In this document: piece after piece, positions 28,455 to 38,033 of the stretch
Numbering within the stretch: position 1 is the stretch's first letter
Layout: each line of letters starts with the position of its first letter
Assembly: GCA_902606065.1 (NCBI GenBank)
Contig: CACLEX010000003.1
Location: 1 to 46,717, forward strand
Length of the DNA: 46,717 bases
Direction: 5' to 3'
Source: an uncultured Pelagibacteraceae bacterium
GTDB lineage: Bacteria; Pseudomonadota; Alphaproteobacteria; Pelagibacterales; Pelagibacteraceae
The notes under the pieces: generated by a model
Told to the model about the DNA's origin: nothing
What the model saw: the letters and a program-made list of their open reading frames with translations, nothing else
The model's database searches: none
Translations under genes and position numbers: made by a program

Positions 28455-29364
28455 ACATCCAGAAAAGCAGAATAAACCAATAAATCCAATTAAAAAAAAA
28501 CCAGATTGGATAAGATCAAAATTAGTAAATAGCAAAGAATTTTTTTTAACAAAAACAATTGTAAATAAAAATAATCTTGTAACAGTTTGTCAGGAAGCTA
28601 ATTGCCCAAATATCACTGAATGTTGGAGTAAAAGACATGCTACGTTTATGATTATGGGTGATACATGTACAAGAGCGTGTGCTTTTTGTGATGTAAAAAC
28701 TGGTAAACCAGGAAAACTAGATAATCTTGAACCAATAAAAATTTCTCAAGCTGTAAAAAAATTAAATTTAAAACATGTTGTAATAACATCAGTTGATCGA
28801 GATGATTTAGATGATGGTGGTTCAAATCATTTTTTTGAAGTTATTAACCAAACAAGAAAAACAAATCCAAATACTACAATTGAAGTTTTAACTCCTGATT
28901 TTTTAAGAAAGGGTGATGCTTATAAAAAAGTTTTAGAGGCGAATCCGGATGTTTTTAATCACAATATTGAAACTGTTCCTAGTCTTTATCTAAAAGTAAG
29001 ACCAGGTTCTAGATATTTCGCATCTTTAGAACTTTTGAAAAATGCTAAAATGATAAATAAGAAAATTTTTACAAAATCAGGAATAATGGTTGGCTTAGGT
29101 GAAAAAAAAGATGAAATTTTGCAGGTAATGGATGATTTAAAAGCTGCAGATGTAGATTTTTTAACTATTGGCCAATATTTACAACCATCCGTTAGACATC
29201 ATCCTCTTGATAGATACTACACACCAGAGGAATTTGATGAATTAGGAAGTATTGCGAAATCAAAAGGTTTTTTATTAGTTTCGTCATCGCCATTAACAAG
29301 ATCTTCTTATCATGCAGATGAAGATTTTGCTAAACTAAAACAAAATCGGATTAACAATCATTAA
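28444..29364 (+). CDS. lipA: Lipoyl synthase
   Basis: [39 protein letters not shown] (both Fe-S cysteine sets). Confidence 0.98.
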   Translation: MKTRHPEKQNKPINPIKKKPDWIRSKLVNSKEFFLTKTIVNKNNLVTVCQEANCPNITECWSKRHATFMIMGDTCTRACAFCDVKTGKPGKLDNLEPIKISQAVKKLNLKHVVITSVDRDDLDDGGSNHFFEVINQTRKTNPNTTIEVLTPDFLRKGDAYKKVLEANPDVFNHNIETVPSLYLKVRPGSRYFASLELLKNAKMINKKIFTKSGIMVGLGEKKDEILQVMDDLKAADVDFLTIGQYLQPSVRHHPLDRYYTPEEFDELGSIAKSKGFLLVSSSPLTRSSYHADEDFAKLKQNRINNH

Positions 29365-29822
29365 TGCCAAAAGCTTCAGTTAAGCGATTAATTGAATGTG
29401 AAAAAAAAGACTTAATTGAACTTGTTTTAGATATAGAAAAATATCCTGAATTTGTTCCATTTTGTTTTGATGCGAAAATATATGAAAACAAAAAAGATGG
29501 TGATTTACAAAAAATTATTGCTGATTTAACCATCGGTAAAGGACCATTTAAAGATACATACAAAAGTGATGTTGCCTTTAATAAAAAAACTGACTCAATC
29601 TATGTAAAAAACATAGAGGGACCATTAAATCATCTAACAAATAATTGGACTTTTACTGATAAAAAGAATGGTACTACTGAAATCACCTTTGATATTGATT
29701 TTGAAATAAAGAATAAATTTTTAAATTCTTTAATGGTGCTCTCTTTTCAATTTGGTTTAGAAAAAATAGCTGATGCTTTTCAAAAAAGAGCTGAAGAATT
29801 ATTTGGAAATTCTAAGAATTAA
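29364..29822 (+). CDS. RatA/COQ10-type START-domain protein
   Basis: SVKRLIECEKKDLIELVLDIEKYPEFVPFCFDAKIYE; follows lipA as in other alphaproteobacteria. Confidence 0.9.
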   Translation: MPKASVKRLIECEKKDLIELVLDIEKYPEFVPFCFDAKIYENKKDGDLQKIIADLTIGKGPFKDTYKSDVAFNKKTDSIYVKNIEGPLNHLTNNWTFTDKKNGTTEITFDIDFEIKNKFLNSLMVLSFQFGLEKIADAFQKRAEELFGNSKN

Positions 29823-30260
29823 ATCTAAAGCTCTTTTAACAGTGGCCTTTTGAATTGAAGATCTTTTTTTACTTTTAAATAAACACTTATTAATTTGTAC
29901 TTTTTTGCCTTTTTTTATACCAATATAAACTAGACCTACTGGCTTTTGTTTGGTGCCACCTTTGGGGCCAGCGATTCCAGTTATAGAAACGTTAATATTG
30001 GCTTTTGATATTTTAAATAAGTTATTTACCATTGCCAAACAACATTGGTGGCTAACTGCACCATAATTTTTAATAATATTTTTATTAACTTTGAGAATTC
30101 TAATTTTAGCTTGGTTAGAGTAGGTGACTAGTCCTAAATTGAATACTTTTGAGGCACCACTTATTGATGTAATTGAACTAGCTAACATCCCTCCAGTACA
30201 AGACTCAGCAACAGAAAGTTTTAATTTTTTTTTGGTTAAAAGTCTGACTAAAGTTTTCAT
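29799..30260 (-). CDS. pncC: Nicotinamide-nucleotide amidase, stand-alone CinA C-terminal domain (ORF track start 30326 trimmed to 30260)
   Basis: LKLSVAESCTGGMLASSITSISGASKVFNLGLVTYSNQAKI; SITGIAGPKGGTKQKPVGLVYIG. Confidence 0.92.
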   Translation of the reverse strand: MKTLVRLLTKKKLKLSVAESCTGGMLASSITSISGASKVFNLGLVTYSNQAKIRILKVNKNIIKNYGAVSHQCCLAMVNNLFKISKANINVSITGIAGPKGGTKQKPVGLVYIGIKKGKKVQINKCLFKSKKRSSIQKATVKRALDLILRISK

Positions 30261-30763
30261 TAAATTAAATAACTGCTTAATAACATAAAACAAATTAATG
30301 ATAGAACGACATATAATCCCGCACAAACATCATCCATTATTACACCGAAACTATTTTTGTAATTTTTGTCAAAATAATTTATTGGAAATGGTTTCAGTAT
30401 GTCAAAAAATCTAAAAAGCACAAAACAAATACCATAAATAATTATGGCTTCATCAGATGTTTTTTGTGTTCCATGGGATATTTCATAGAGATAAATAGGT
30501 ATAGATTGACCTATAAATTCATCAATAATAACTTCTTTTGGATCTTTATTTTCTCTCTCCTTTATGTGTGATGCTACTGCTATAAATGAATAAATAAAAA
30601 TAATAAGCAAACCTATTAAGATTATATTTGGTGATAACTTTAATATATGAAAAAAAAAATAAAGAAAAATAGTTGTAGCAAAGGATCCAAAAGTTCCAGG
30701 AATAATCTTAATTTTTCCTAGCCCAAACATTGTGACTAATAATGAATTAAAAGTTTTAATCAT
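30260..30763 (-). CDS. pgpA: Phosphatidylglycerophosphatase A
   Basis: GLGKIKIIPGTFGSFATT; VIIDEFIGQSIPIYL; FRFFDILKPFPINYFD; GVIMDDVCAGLY. Confidence 0.92.
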   Translation of the reverse strand: MIKTFNSLLVTMFGLGKIKIIPGTFGSFATTIFLYFFFHILKLSPNIILIGLLIIFIYSFIAVASHIKERENKDPKEVIIDEFIGQSIPIYLYEISHGTQKTSDEAIIIYGICFVLFRFFDILKPFPINYFDKNYKNSFGVIMDDVCAGLYVVLSLICFMLLSSYLI

Positions 30764-31862
30764 ATTTTGTGATTGAAATTATGGTTTCACAAGCGATAGC
30801 CTTTTCTTTTCCTATTAAACCTAATTTTTCCACAGTTTTACCCTTTAAATTTATTTGGTTTTCATTAAGACCAGTTAATTTTGAGACTGACCTAATTATT
30901 TTGCCTCTATACTTTGAAACTCTTGGTTTCTGACAAATTAAGTTTATATCCAAGTTATTTATAATTAAATTAGACTTATTTAGATTAAATATAATTGGTT
31001 TTAGCATTTTTGGAGATCTAATATTTTTAAATTTTTTTGTATTTGGAAAATATGTTCCAATATCTTTTTTTCTAATAGCTCCTAAAATACAGTCAATAAT
31101 TGCATGTAAAATTACATCTCCGTCAGAATGACCCTGGAGACCTGAATGAAAAGGAATTTTTACACCTCCAAGATACAATTTCTTATTTTTTACTAATTTG
31201 TGAATGTCGAAACCTATACCAAAAAAAGTCTTAGGGGTTTTTATATCATCAATATATGTAATTTTATTATTTGCTTTTTCACCTTGTACAAATTTTATTT
31301 TGAAATCTTTATTTATAAATAATGTTGCTTCATCAGTAACTTTATTTTTTTGATCTTTTGCAATTTCATATAGTTCTTTAAATCTAAATGCTTGAGGAGT
31401 CTGGGTTAATAACAAATTATTTCTGTTAAGATTAAATATTTGATTTTGAGTTTTATATTTTATTGTATCTTTTGGATTGATAATTGGAACTACAGCTTTG
31501 TTATTTTTTAAATTTTCAGCAATATTTTTGAGTAATCTAATTGAGAAATTAGGCCTAGCAGCATCATGTATAAAAACATTTTTTGGCTTATATCTTTTTA
31601 GAAATTTTAATGCTTTAAAAGAGGAGTCTGATCTTTCTTTTCCTCCTTTAATGATACTTATTGATTTAGGATACTTCTTTTTTTTTAAATGTTTAAGATT
31701 ATTTGAGACAATTAAAATTTTTTTAAAAAGCTTTGAATTGAGGGATTTTTCTATGGAATGATCAATTATTTCTTTATTTCGGTAATTAAAGAATTGCTTG
31801 GGTATTTTTTTATTAAATCTCTTACTTTTTCCAGCAGCTAATATTACAAAATAGTTGTTCAT
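30756..31862 (-). CDS. ispDF: Bifunctional IspD/IspF enzyme
   Basis: IspD: ILAAGKSKRFNKKIPKQF, FIHDAARPNFS, TDEATLF. IspF: GIGFDIHKL, GLQGHSDGDVILHAIIDCILGA, QINLKGKTVEKLGLIG. Confidence 0.96.
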   Translation of the reverse strand: MNNYFVILAAGKSKRFNKKIPKQFFNYRNKEIIDHSIEKSLNSKLFKKILIVSNNLKHLKKKKYPKSISIIKGGKERSDSSFKALKFLKRYKPKNVFIHDAARPNFSIRLLKNIAENLKNNKAVVPIINPKDTIKYKTQNQIFNLNRNNLLLTQTPQAFRFKELYEIAKDQKNKVTDEATLFINKDFKIKFVQGEKANNKITYIDDIKTPKTFFGIGFDIHKLVKNKKLYLGGVKIPFHSGLQGHSDGDVILHAIIDCILGAIRKKDIGTYFPNTKKFKNIRSPKMLKPIIFNLNKSNLIINNLDINLICQKPRVSKYRGKIIRSVSKLTGLNENQINLKGKTVEKLGLIGKEKAIACETIISITKYD

Positions 31863-31874
31863 TCGTTTAAATGC

Positions 31875-31880
31875 TATAAT
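31875..31880 (+). promoter_or_regulatory. Candidate extended -10 element (TGcTATAAT) of ntrY
   Basis: Consensus TATAAT preceded by TGC, 8 bp before ATG 31889, within a 26-bp divergent intergenic gap. Confidence 0.5.
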
Positions 31881-31888
31881 TCTAATTT

Positions 31889-33685
31889 ATGTTAGAATTT
31901 TTGAAAAAAAATATAATCATCATTATTCTATCTAGTATCACACTATTTCTAGGTTTTTTAACCTTTTTGACATTTATTGATAGAAGTTTTGTTGATTTAA
32001 ATGAAAAAAATTTACAATATTTACTAATTTCAAATATTTTTTTACTTATTTTATTATTCATATTTATTTTTGTAGAAGTTAAAAACTCAATTAAAATTGA
32101 TATTGATAAAGATGGCTTAACATCAAATAAAAAATACATAACGTATTTTTCATTATTTACTTTAATACCATCAATTTTAATTTCTATTTTTTCCTTATTT
32201 CTTTTTTCTTTTGCTCTAGAAAAGTATTTCGATAAGAAAGTTACAACAGTCGTAAATAATTCCTATGAACTTGCTAAAAATTATGTTGAAGAAGTAAGAA
32301 ATAAAATCCAATCAGATATAATTTTGATTGCTTTTGATACTAACAAAAGTGCGAATTTTTTAAATGAAAATGCAAAGGAGTATTTAAGGTTTTTAAGGAC
32401 ACAAAAACTAATAAGGGATGTTGATGAAATTCATATAATAGATGAAAATAAAAAACTATTATACTCAACTGAAAAAAAAGAAAAATATATTCCACCTGTT
32501 GATAAAGCACTTAATTTAGTTCTAGAAGATGATAGACCATTAAAGATAATTGACACTAAAGCAAATATTTCAGCTGCGATAATGAGATTACAATCATCAA
32601 AAGATAGATTCATTTATGTGGTAAAATTTTTAGATAAAGATATTTCGAATTATTTAGCTGAGTCTCAAGAAGCTATAAATTTTTATTATACTGTTGAGGA
32701 TAGAAGCACAGGCATAAAAATTTCCTTTTTTATCATTTATATTATAATTGTTTCATTGCTATTATTTATCTCTATTACAATAGCAATTAGATTTTCATCA
32801 AGATTTTTTAGATCTATAAACAATCTCATACTAGCATCAACAGAAATAGGTCATGGAAACTTAAATACAAAAGTACCAGAAATCAAAACTGATAAAGATA
32901 TGGAAGTATTGAATAAAAATTTTAATTCTATGATTAGTAGACTAAAAAACCAGCAAGAAAAATTAATTATTAATGAGAGATATAAAGCATGGGGAAACCT
33001 ATCAAGAAAGTTAGCCCATGAAATTAAAAATCCTCTTACACCAATACAATTAACAATAGATCGTATTAGAACTAAATACTCTGGACAAATAACTAATGAG
33101 GACCAACAATCATTTAAAGAAAATTTAAAAATAATAAACTCTCAAATAAAACAAATAGAAAATTTAGTAAATGAATTTTCTGATTTTGCGAGAATGCCAA
33201 AACCTACTTTAAAGAGCAATAATTTAGTAAAGTTATTAAATGAAAATATCAAATTATTATCAGAGGTTAATAAATCCATTGAAATAAACTTTAATAAAAA
33301 AGATGAGGAGATTTTACTCGAATGTGACAAAGAGCAAATTTCAAGAGTTTTCATTAACCTGATAAAGAACTCTATTGAAAGCATCGAACAAAAAGTTGAA
33401 AAAAACCCTGATTTTAAAAAGAAAATTTTAATTGATATTTCATCAAATAATGACCATATTTTAATATCAATAGAGGACAATGGTATTGGTTTTGATAAAA
33501 ATAATATAGAGGAAATTTTAAATCCATATTACACAACAAAAAAAAATGGAACGGGACTAGGCTTATCTATAGTAAACAAAATTATAAATGATCACAAAGG
33601 TGAACTTGAATTCATTCCAATTACTGATGGTGCAAAAATACAGATAAGATTTTATTTTAATGACAACAGAAATATTAATAGTTGA
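31889..33685 (+). CDS. ntrY: NtrY-like sensor histidine kinase
   Basis: N-terminal TM segments, HAMP-like region, LSRKLAHEIKNPLTPIQLTIDRI H-box, NLIKNSIESIEQ, GIGFDKNNIEEILNPYYTTKKNGTGLGLSIVNKII. Confidence 0.93.
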   Translation: MLEFLKKNIIIIILSSITLFLGFLTFLTFIDRSFVDLNEKNLQYLLISNIFLLILLFIFIFVEVKNSIKIDIDKDGLTSNKKYITYFSLFTLIPSILISIFSLFLFSFALEKYFDKKVTTVVNNSYELAKNYVEEVRNKIQSDIILIAFDTNKSANFLNENAKEYLRFLRTQKLIRDVDEIHIIDENKKLLYSTEKKEKYIPPVDKALNLVLEDDRPLKIIDTKANISAAIMRLQSSKDRFIYVVKFLDKDISNYLAESQEAINFYYTVEDRSTGIKISFFIIYIIIVSLLLFISITIAIRFSSRFFRSINNLILASTEIGHGNLNTKVPEIKTDKDMEVLNKNFNSMISRLKNQQEKLIINERYKAWGNLSRKLAHEIKNPLTPIQLTIDRIRTKYSGQITNEDQQSFKENLKIINSQIKQIENLVNEFSDFARMPKPTLKSNNLVKLLNENIKLLSEVNKSIEINFNKKDEEILLECDKEQISRVFINLIKNSIESIEQKVEKNPDFKKKILIDISSNNDHILISIEDNGIGFDKNNIEEILNPYYTTKKNGTGLGLSIVNKIINDHKGELEFIPITDGAKIQIRFYFNDNRNINS

Positions 33686-35015
33686 TGATAATGCGGATAT
33701 TAGAAATATCCTCAATGAATTAATTGTTGATGCTGGTTACAAAACTAGAGTAGCTGCTAATTATAATCAAGCGTTAAAAGAAATTGACAAAAAAATGCCT
33801 GATGTGGCTATCCTAGATGTCAAATTAGATAAGGGTGATAATGATGGAATAGAGTTATTGTCCCATATCAAGTCTAAAAATAAAGATGTACCAGTAATTA
33901 TTATTACAGGACATGCTAATATTGAAATGGCTGTTAATTCTTTAAAACATGGTGCATTTGAATTTGTAGAAAAACCTTTTGATCAAGCTAGATTATTAAA
34001 CTTTATAACTAGAGCTGTTGAAAATCTTCAATTAAAAAAACAAAATAAGGATTATGAAAATAAATTATTTTCTTCATATGATTTAATTGGTGATAGTAAA
34101 AATATATCTACAATACGAGAACAAATAAAAAAGATATCTTTGACTGAGAGCAGAATTTTAATTAATGGGCCATCAGGTTCAGGGAAGGAATTAATTGCAA
34201 GAAAAATTCATAAAAATTCTAAAAGAGAAAAAAATCCATTTATCATTCTAAATGGAGCACTTCTTGACTCAGAAAAATACGAACAAGAATTATTTGGAGA
34301 GGAAAAAAGTGATGGTTCAATTTCATATGGTGCTTTAGAAAAAGCTAATAAAGGTACTTTACTAATTGATCAAGTTTCTGAAATTCCCCTGGTCATTCAA
34401 TCAAAAATATTAAGAGTTCTTATTGATCAAAAATTTAAAAGATTAAATGGGAATAATGATATAAATGTTGATGTTAGATTAATTTGTTCATCAAGTAAAG
34501 ATTTAAAAGATGAAATAAAAATAGGTAATTTTAGAGAAGATCTTTATCATAGATTAAACGTTTTTGAAATTAACATTAAATCTTTAAATGAACGAATTTC
34601 AGATATACCTTTACTAATAAGATATTTCTCAAAGATGATTTCTACAAATTACAATATTAAAGAGTTAGATATTGATGAAAATGACTCGTATATTTTGAAT
34701 CATGATTGGAAAGGCAATGTAAGGGAACTAAGAAATTTGATTGAAAGAATTGCAATTTTACAACCTGATACAAAAGACAAAATTTCCAACATTGTAAAAG
34801 AGTCATTAAAAAGCGACAATTATGATGATAAAATTGGTGAAAATAGCTTATCTGTGCCGTTAAAAGAGGCTAGAGAAAACTTTGAAAAAGAGTATTTAAC
34901 TATTCAGCTTAAAAAATTTAATGGGAATATATCTAAAACAGCTAACTTTGTTGGTATGGAGAGAAGTGCTCTTCATAGAAAGCTTAAAGGCTTAGGAATA
35001 AAAGAATTTAACTAA
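33660..35015 (+). CDS. ntrX: NtrX-like AAA+ response regulator, no GAFTGA loop
   Basis: Receiver domain (ILIVDDNADIRNIL, VAILDVKLDKGDNDGIELL, EFVEKPF), AAA+ Walker A GPSGSGKE, Walker B GTLLIDQVSEIP, C-terminal Fis-type HTH. Confidence 0.93.
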   Translation: MTTEILIVDDNADIRNILNELIVDAGYKTRVAANYNQALKEIDKKMPDVAILDVKLDKGDNDGIELLSHIKSKNKDVPVIIITGHANIEMAVNSLKHGAFEFVEKPFDQARLLNFITRAVENLQLKKQNKDYENKLFSSYDLIGDSKNISTIREQIKKISLTESRILINGPSGSGKELIARKIHKNSKREKNPFIILNGALLDSEKYEQELFGEEKSDGSISYGALEKANKGTLLIDQVSEIPLVIQSKILRVLIDQKFKRLNGNNDINVDVRLICSSSKDLKDEIKIGNFREDLYHRLNVFEINIKSLNERISDIPLLIRYFSKMISTNYNIKELDIDENDSYILNHDWKGNVRELRNLIERIAILQPDTKDKISNIVKESLKSDNYDDKIGENSLSVPLKEARENFEKEYLTIQLKKFNGNISKTANFVGMERSALHRKLKGLGIKEFN

Positions 35016-35016
35016 A

Positions 35017-36408
35017 ATGAATATAATCATTTGTGGTGCTGGTAGAGTAGGTTTTACTATTGCAAAGTTATTGAGTGAACAAGGTCATTCGATAACAGTT
35101 ATTGATCAATCAAGTGAGGATATCCAAAAAATCAACGATAGTTTGGATGTTAAGGCAATCGTTGGAAAAGCTACATATCCATCGATCCTTGAGAAAGCCA
35201 ATGCTGCTGAAACAGATATGATTATAGCAGTTACAAGAAATGACGAAATTAATATGCTTATATGTCAAATAGCATTTTCTATATTCAATATTCAAAAAAA
35301 AATAGCAAGAATTAGGTCACAAGACTATCTAAACCCACGATTTACAAGAGTTTATAATAAAGAAAATTTACCAATTGATGTGATTATTTCTCCTGAGATA
35401 GAAATTTCCAAATCAATTCAAAGAAAATTGGAGGCACCAGGTGCGTTAGATAGTGTACCTTTTGCTGACAATAAAATAAGATTATTGGAGATATTCATTA
35501 AAGAGGGTTGTAAATCTATAGGAATTAAGTTTAATGAACTCACAAATAAATATCCAAAATTAGAGGCAAATATTATCGGAATTAATAGAGATAATAAATT
35601 TTTTATTCCAAAAAAAACAGACTCGGTAAAAAAAGATGACAAAATTTATGTAATTATTAATTCGTCACAAATGTCAGAAACTCTCGAAGCTTTTGGTCAT
35701 GAGGAAAAAATATCTAAAAAGATTTTAATTATTGGTGGGGGGAATATTGGTTTTAATCTAGCTAAGAATATTGAGGAAACCCTAGAAACAGTCCGGGTTA
35801 AGATTGTTGAAAAGAGTAAAGAGCGAGCTGAATTTTTAGCAAATCAATTAAACGATGCGATTGTCATAAATGGTGATGGTCTAGATGAGGAAGTTCTAAC
35901 CGAAGCAAATTTAGGGGAAGCTGAAACCGTATTAGCTCTAACAAATGATGATGAGGATAACTTAATGGTCAGTGTTTTGGTCGAAAAATTTGCTAAAGAC
36001 CAAAAAGAAATAGACGACAAAAGAACAATGGCATTAATTAACAAACCAAATTATTCACTTCTTCAATCGTCATTAAAAATTGATGATTTAATTGATCCAA
36101 GAATGACAACTGTTTCAAGTATTTTAAAACATATCCATAAAGGAACAATTGAAAATGCATATACGTTATCAGATGGTGAATACGAGGTAATTGAAGCTGA
36201 AATAATTGAAACTTCTGAATTAATCAATAAAGAAATAAAAAATTCCAATTTACCAGATGAACTAAGAATTGGTGCTGTATTAAGAGATGAAAAAATAATT
36301 ATACCTAGATCCAATTTTGTTTTTAAAAAAGATGATAGAGTTGTATTTATCGTAAAAAAAGACTCTATATCTTTTGTTGAAAATATCTTTAGATTAAGTT
36401 CAGTATAA
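35017..36408 (+). CDS. trkA: Trk system potassium uptake protein TrkA
   Basis: Tandem RCK/TrkA_N domains: MNIIICGAGRVGFTIAKLLSEQGHSITVID and ILIIGGGNIGFNLAKNIEE. Confidence 0.95.
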   Translation: MNIIICGAGRVGFTIAKLLSEQGHSITVIDQSSEDIQKINDSLDVKAIVGKATYPSILEKANAAETDMIIAVTRNDEINMLICQIAFSIFNIQKKIARIRSQDYLNPRFTRVYNKENLPIDVIISPEIEISKSIQRKLEAPGALDSVPFADNKIRLLEIFIKEGCKSIGIKFNELTNKYPKLEANIIGINRDNKFFIPKKTDSVKKDDKIYVIINSSQMSETLEAFGHEEKISKKILIIGGGNIGFNLAKNIEETLETVRVKIVEKSKERAEFLANQLNDAIVINGDGLDEEVLTEANLGEAETVLALTNDDEDNLMVSVLVEKFAKDQKEIDDKRTMALINKPNYSLLQSSLKIDDLIDPRMTTVSSILKHIHKGTIENAYTLSDGEYEVIEAEIIETSELINKEIKNSNLPDELRIGAVLRDEKIIIPRSNFVFKKDDRVVFIVKKDSISFVENIFRLSSV

Positions 36409-36412
36409 TTAG

Positions 36413-37819
36413 ATGTTTGGATTGCAAATTAAATATCTAAGTTTCTTTTTTGGATTAATTTCTATCTTATCTTTTTTTAATATAATTTATTCTTACTATT
36501 TTAATCTTTATCTAAACTTAGATACTTATTATTTAAGTTTATTTTTATCTTCGGCTCTGGCAATTCTTTTCTATAGTTTAAAAATATCACTCAAAAAAAC
36601 ATCAATTTTTCAAAAAATTTTAACTGTTTTTCTGGGATATATTTTACTACCTTTAGTTTTATCTATTCCTTTTTACCTAAGTATTTATAATTTAACTTTT
36701 ATAAATTCTTTTTTTGAATCAATTTCAGGCTTTACCTCTACTGGTTTTACTATCTTTGAAAATATAAAAAATATTGATCAAAGTCTGATATTATGGAGGT
36801 CAACTATCCAATGGATAGGAGGATTGTATTTCTTATTCTCAATAATTTATCTAATAGATATTTATGATGAAAATTTCAAAAAAACGTTAACAAATTTTTT
36901 TTCATTTAATACATCTGAAATATTTAAACAAGCTATTAAAGTATTTTTTATATATTCAGGTATAACTTTAGTAATTTTTATAATATTGAATTTATTTTCT
37001 ATAAGGACTTTCGACTCATTAAATTTAGCATTTTCTTTAATTTCTTCAGGGGGTTTTTTACCTACAAACAATTTGTCAAATATAATAAAGAATGACACTC
37101 AAACAATTGTTTTATCATTTTTAATGTTAGCATCCTTTTTTAGTATTTTTTTTAGTTATAATTTATTTTTCTTTAAGAAAAAAAATATTAATTTTCTATA
37201 TGAGGATATCAATTTAATAATTTATTTCATAATAGTTTTAATAATTTTCTTTTTATTCTTTAGTTTTAATCAAAATTTTTTGAATTATTTTTTATCAATA
37301 TCAAGCAGTATGTCGAATATTGGTTTTGCACTAGATAATTCAAATACAAATTTGACTTTCATTTATTTGATTTTGGTAATTATTGGAGGATCTTTTTTCT
37401 CTACCAGCTCAGGATTAAGATTTATGAAGATTTATTCTTTATTTAAATACTCAGTAAATCAAATTTTATCATTCAGCAGACCAAAAAATATATATAAGAA
37501 CAAGTTATTTTTCTCTGAAGTTAATTTTGACTTTGATGAGATAAGTAAATATTTTTTATCAGTTCTTATATTTATTTTATCACTTTTTATTTTAACAACT
37601 TTGTTGACCATAAATGAATTTAACTTTGAAAATTCATTTAAACTATCTATCTTAACATTAATGAATACTGTTAATTCAAGCTCATATGGTTTAGGTGATC
37701 TGACTTTTTATAATCTTTCATATTTTACCAAATATTGTCTTATTTTTTTCATGATTGTTGGACGAATTGAGTTGTTAACAATTTTGCTTCTTATGAAAAA
37801 ATTTCTTTTTAAAAATTAA
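36413..37819 (+). CDS. trkH: Trk system potassium transporter TrkH
   Basis: Polytopic; selectivity-filter-like ESISGFTSTGFTIFENI, RSTIQWIGGLYFLFSIIYL, NTVNSSSYGLGDL; follows trkA. Confidence 0.92.
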   Translation: MFGLQIKYLSFFFGLISILSFFNIIYSYYFNLYLNLDTYYLSLFLSSALAILFYSLKISLKKTSIFQKILTVFLGYILLPLVLSIPFYLSIYNLTFINSFFESISGFTSTGFTIFENIKNIDQSLILWRSTIQWIGGLYFLFSIIYLIDIYDENFKKTLTNFFSFNTSEIFKQAIKVFFIYSGITLVIFIILNLFSIRTFDSLNLAFSLISSGGFLPTNNLSNIIKNDTQTIVLSFLMLASFFSIFFSYNLFFFKKKNINFLYEDINLIIYFIIVLIIFFLFFSFNQNFLNYFLSISSSMSNIGFALDNSNTNLTFIYLILVIIGGSFFSTSSGLRFMKIYSLFKYSVNQILSFSRPKNIYKNKLFFSEVNFDFDEISKYFLSVLIFILSLFILTTLLTINEFNFENSFKLSILTLMNTVNSSSYGLGDLTFYNLSYFTKYCLIFFMIVGRIELLTILLLMKKFLFKN

Positions 37820-37847
37820 TTAATTATTGTATATGTATTATGATTTT

Positions 37848-37924
37848 GCGCCCTTAGCTCAGCTGGATAGAGCATCGGTTTTCTAAACCGAGGGTCGTAG
37901 GTTCGAATCCTTCAGGGCGCGCCA
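37848..37924 (+). tRNA. tRNA-Arg (anticodon TCT), CCA encoded
   Basis: Acceptor GCGCCCT/AGGGCGC, anticodon arm TCGGT-TTTCTAA-ACCGA, T-arm GTTCGAATC, terminal GCCA. Confidence 0.96.
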
Positions 37925-37997
37925 TTACTAGCACATTTTTGGTCAAAATTTATCTTGACTAGATTTTCAATTAATTTGAAATGAGATTAAATTTCCC

Positions 37998-38026
37998 TTG
38001 AACCCATATTTTTATCATGCTTAAAT
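37998..38026 (+). promoter_or_regulatory. Candidate sigma70-type promoter of aapJ
   Basis: TTGAAC-N17-TTAAAT; places a start site near 38033, at the base of the first 5'UTR hairpin. Confidence 0.4.
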
Positions 38027-38033
38027 TAAGAAT

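Noticed and set aside
33142-33480. 112-aa minus-strand ORF inside ntrY (and similar ORFs in ntrY, trkA, trkH)
   Set aside because: Antisense to kinase motifs, no homology recognised.
37848-37990. tRNA-Arg as a possible integration site for a genomic island
   Set aside because: No integrase, no repeat of the tRNA 3' end seen, and flanking genes are core functions.
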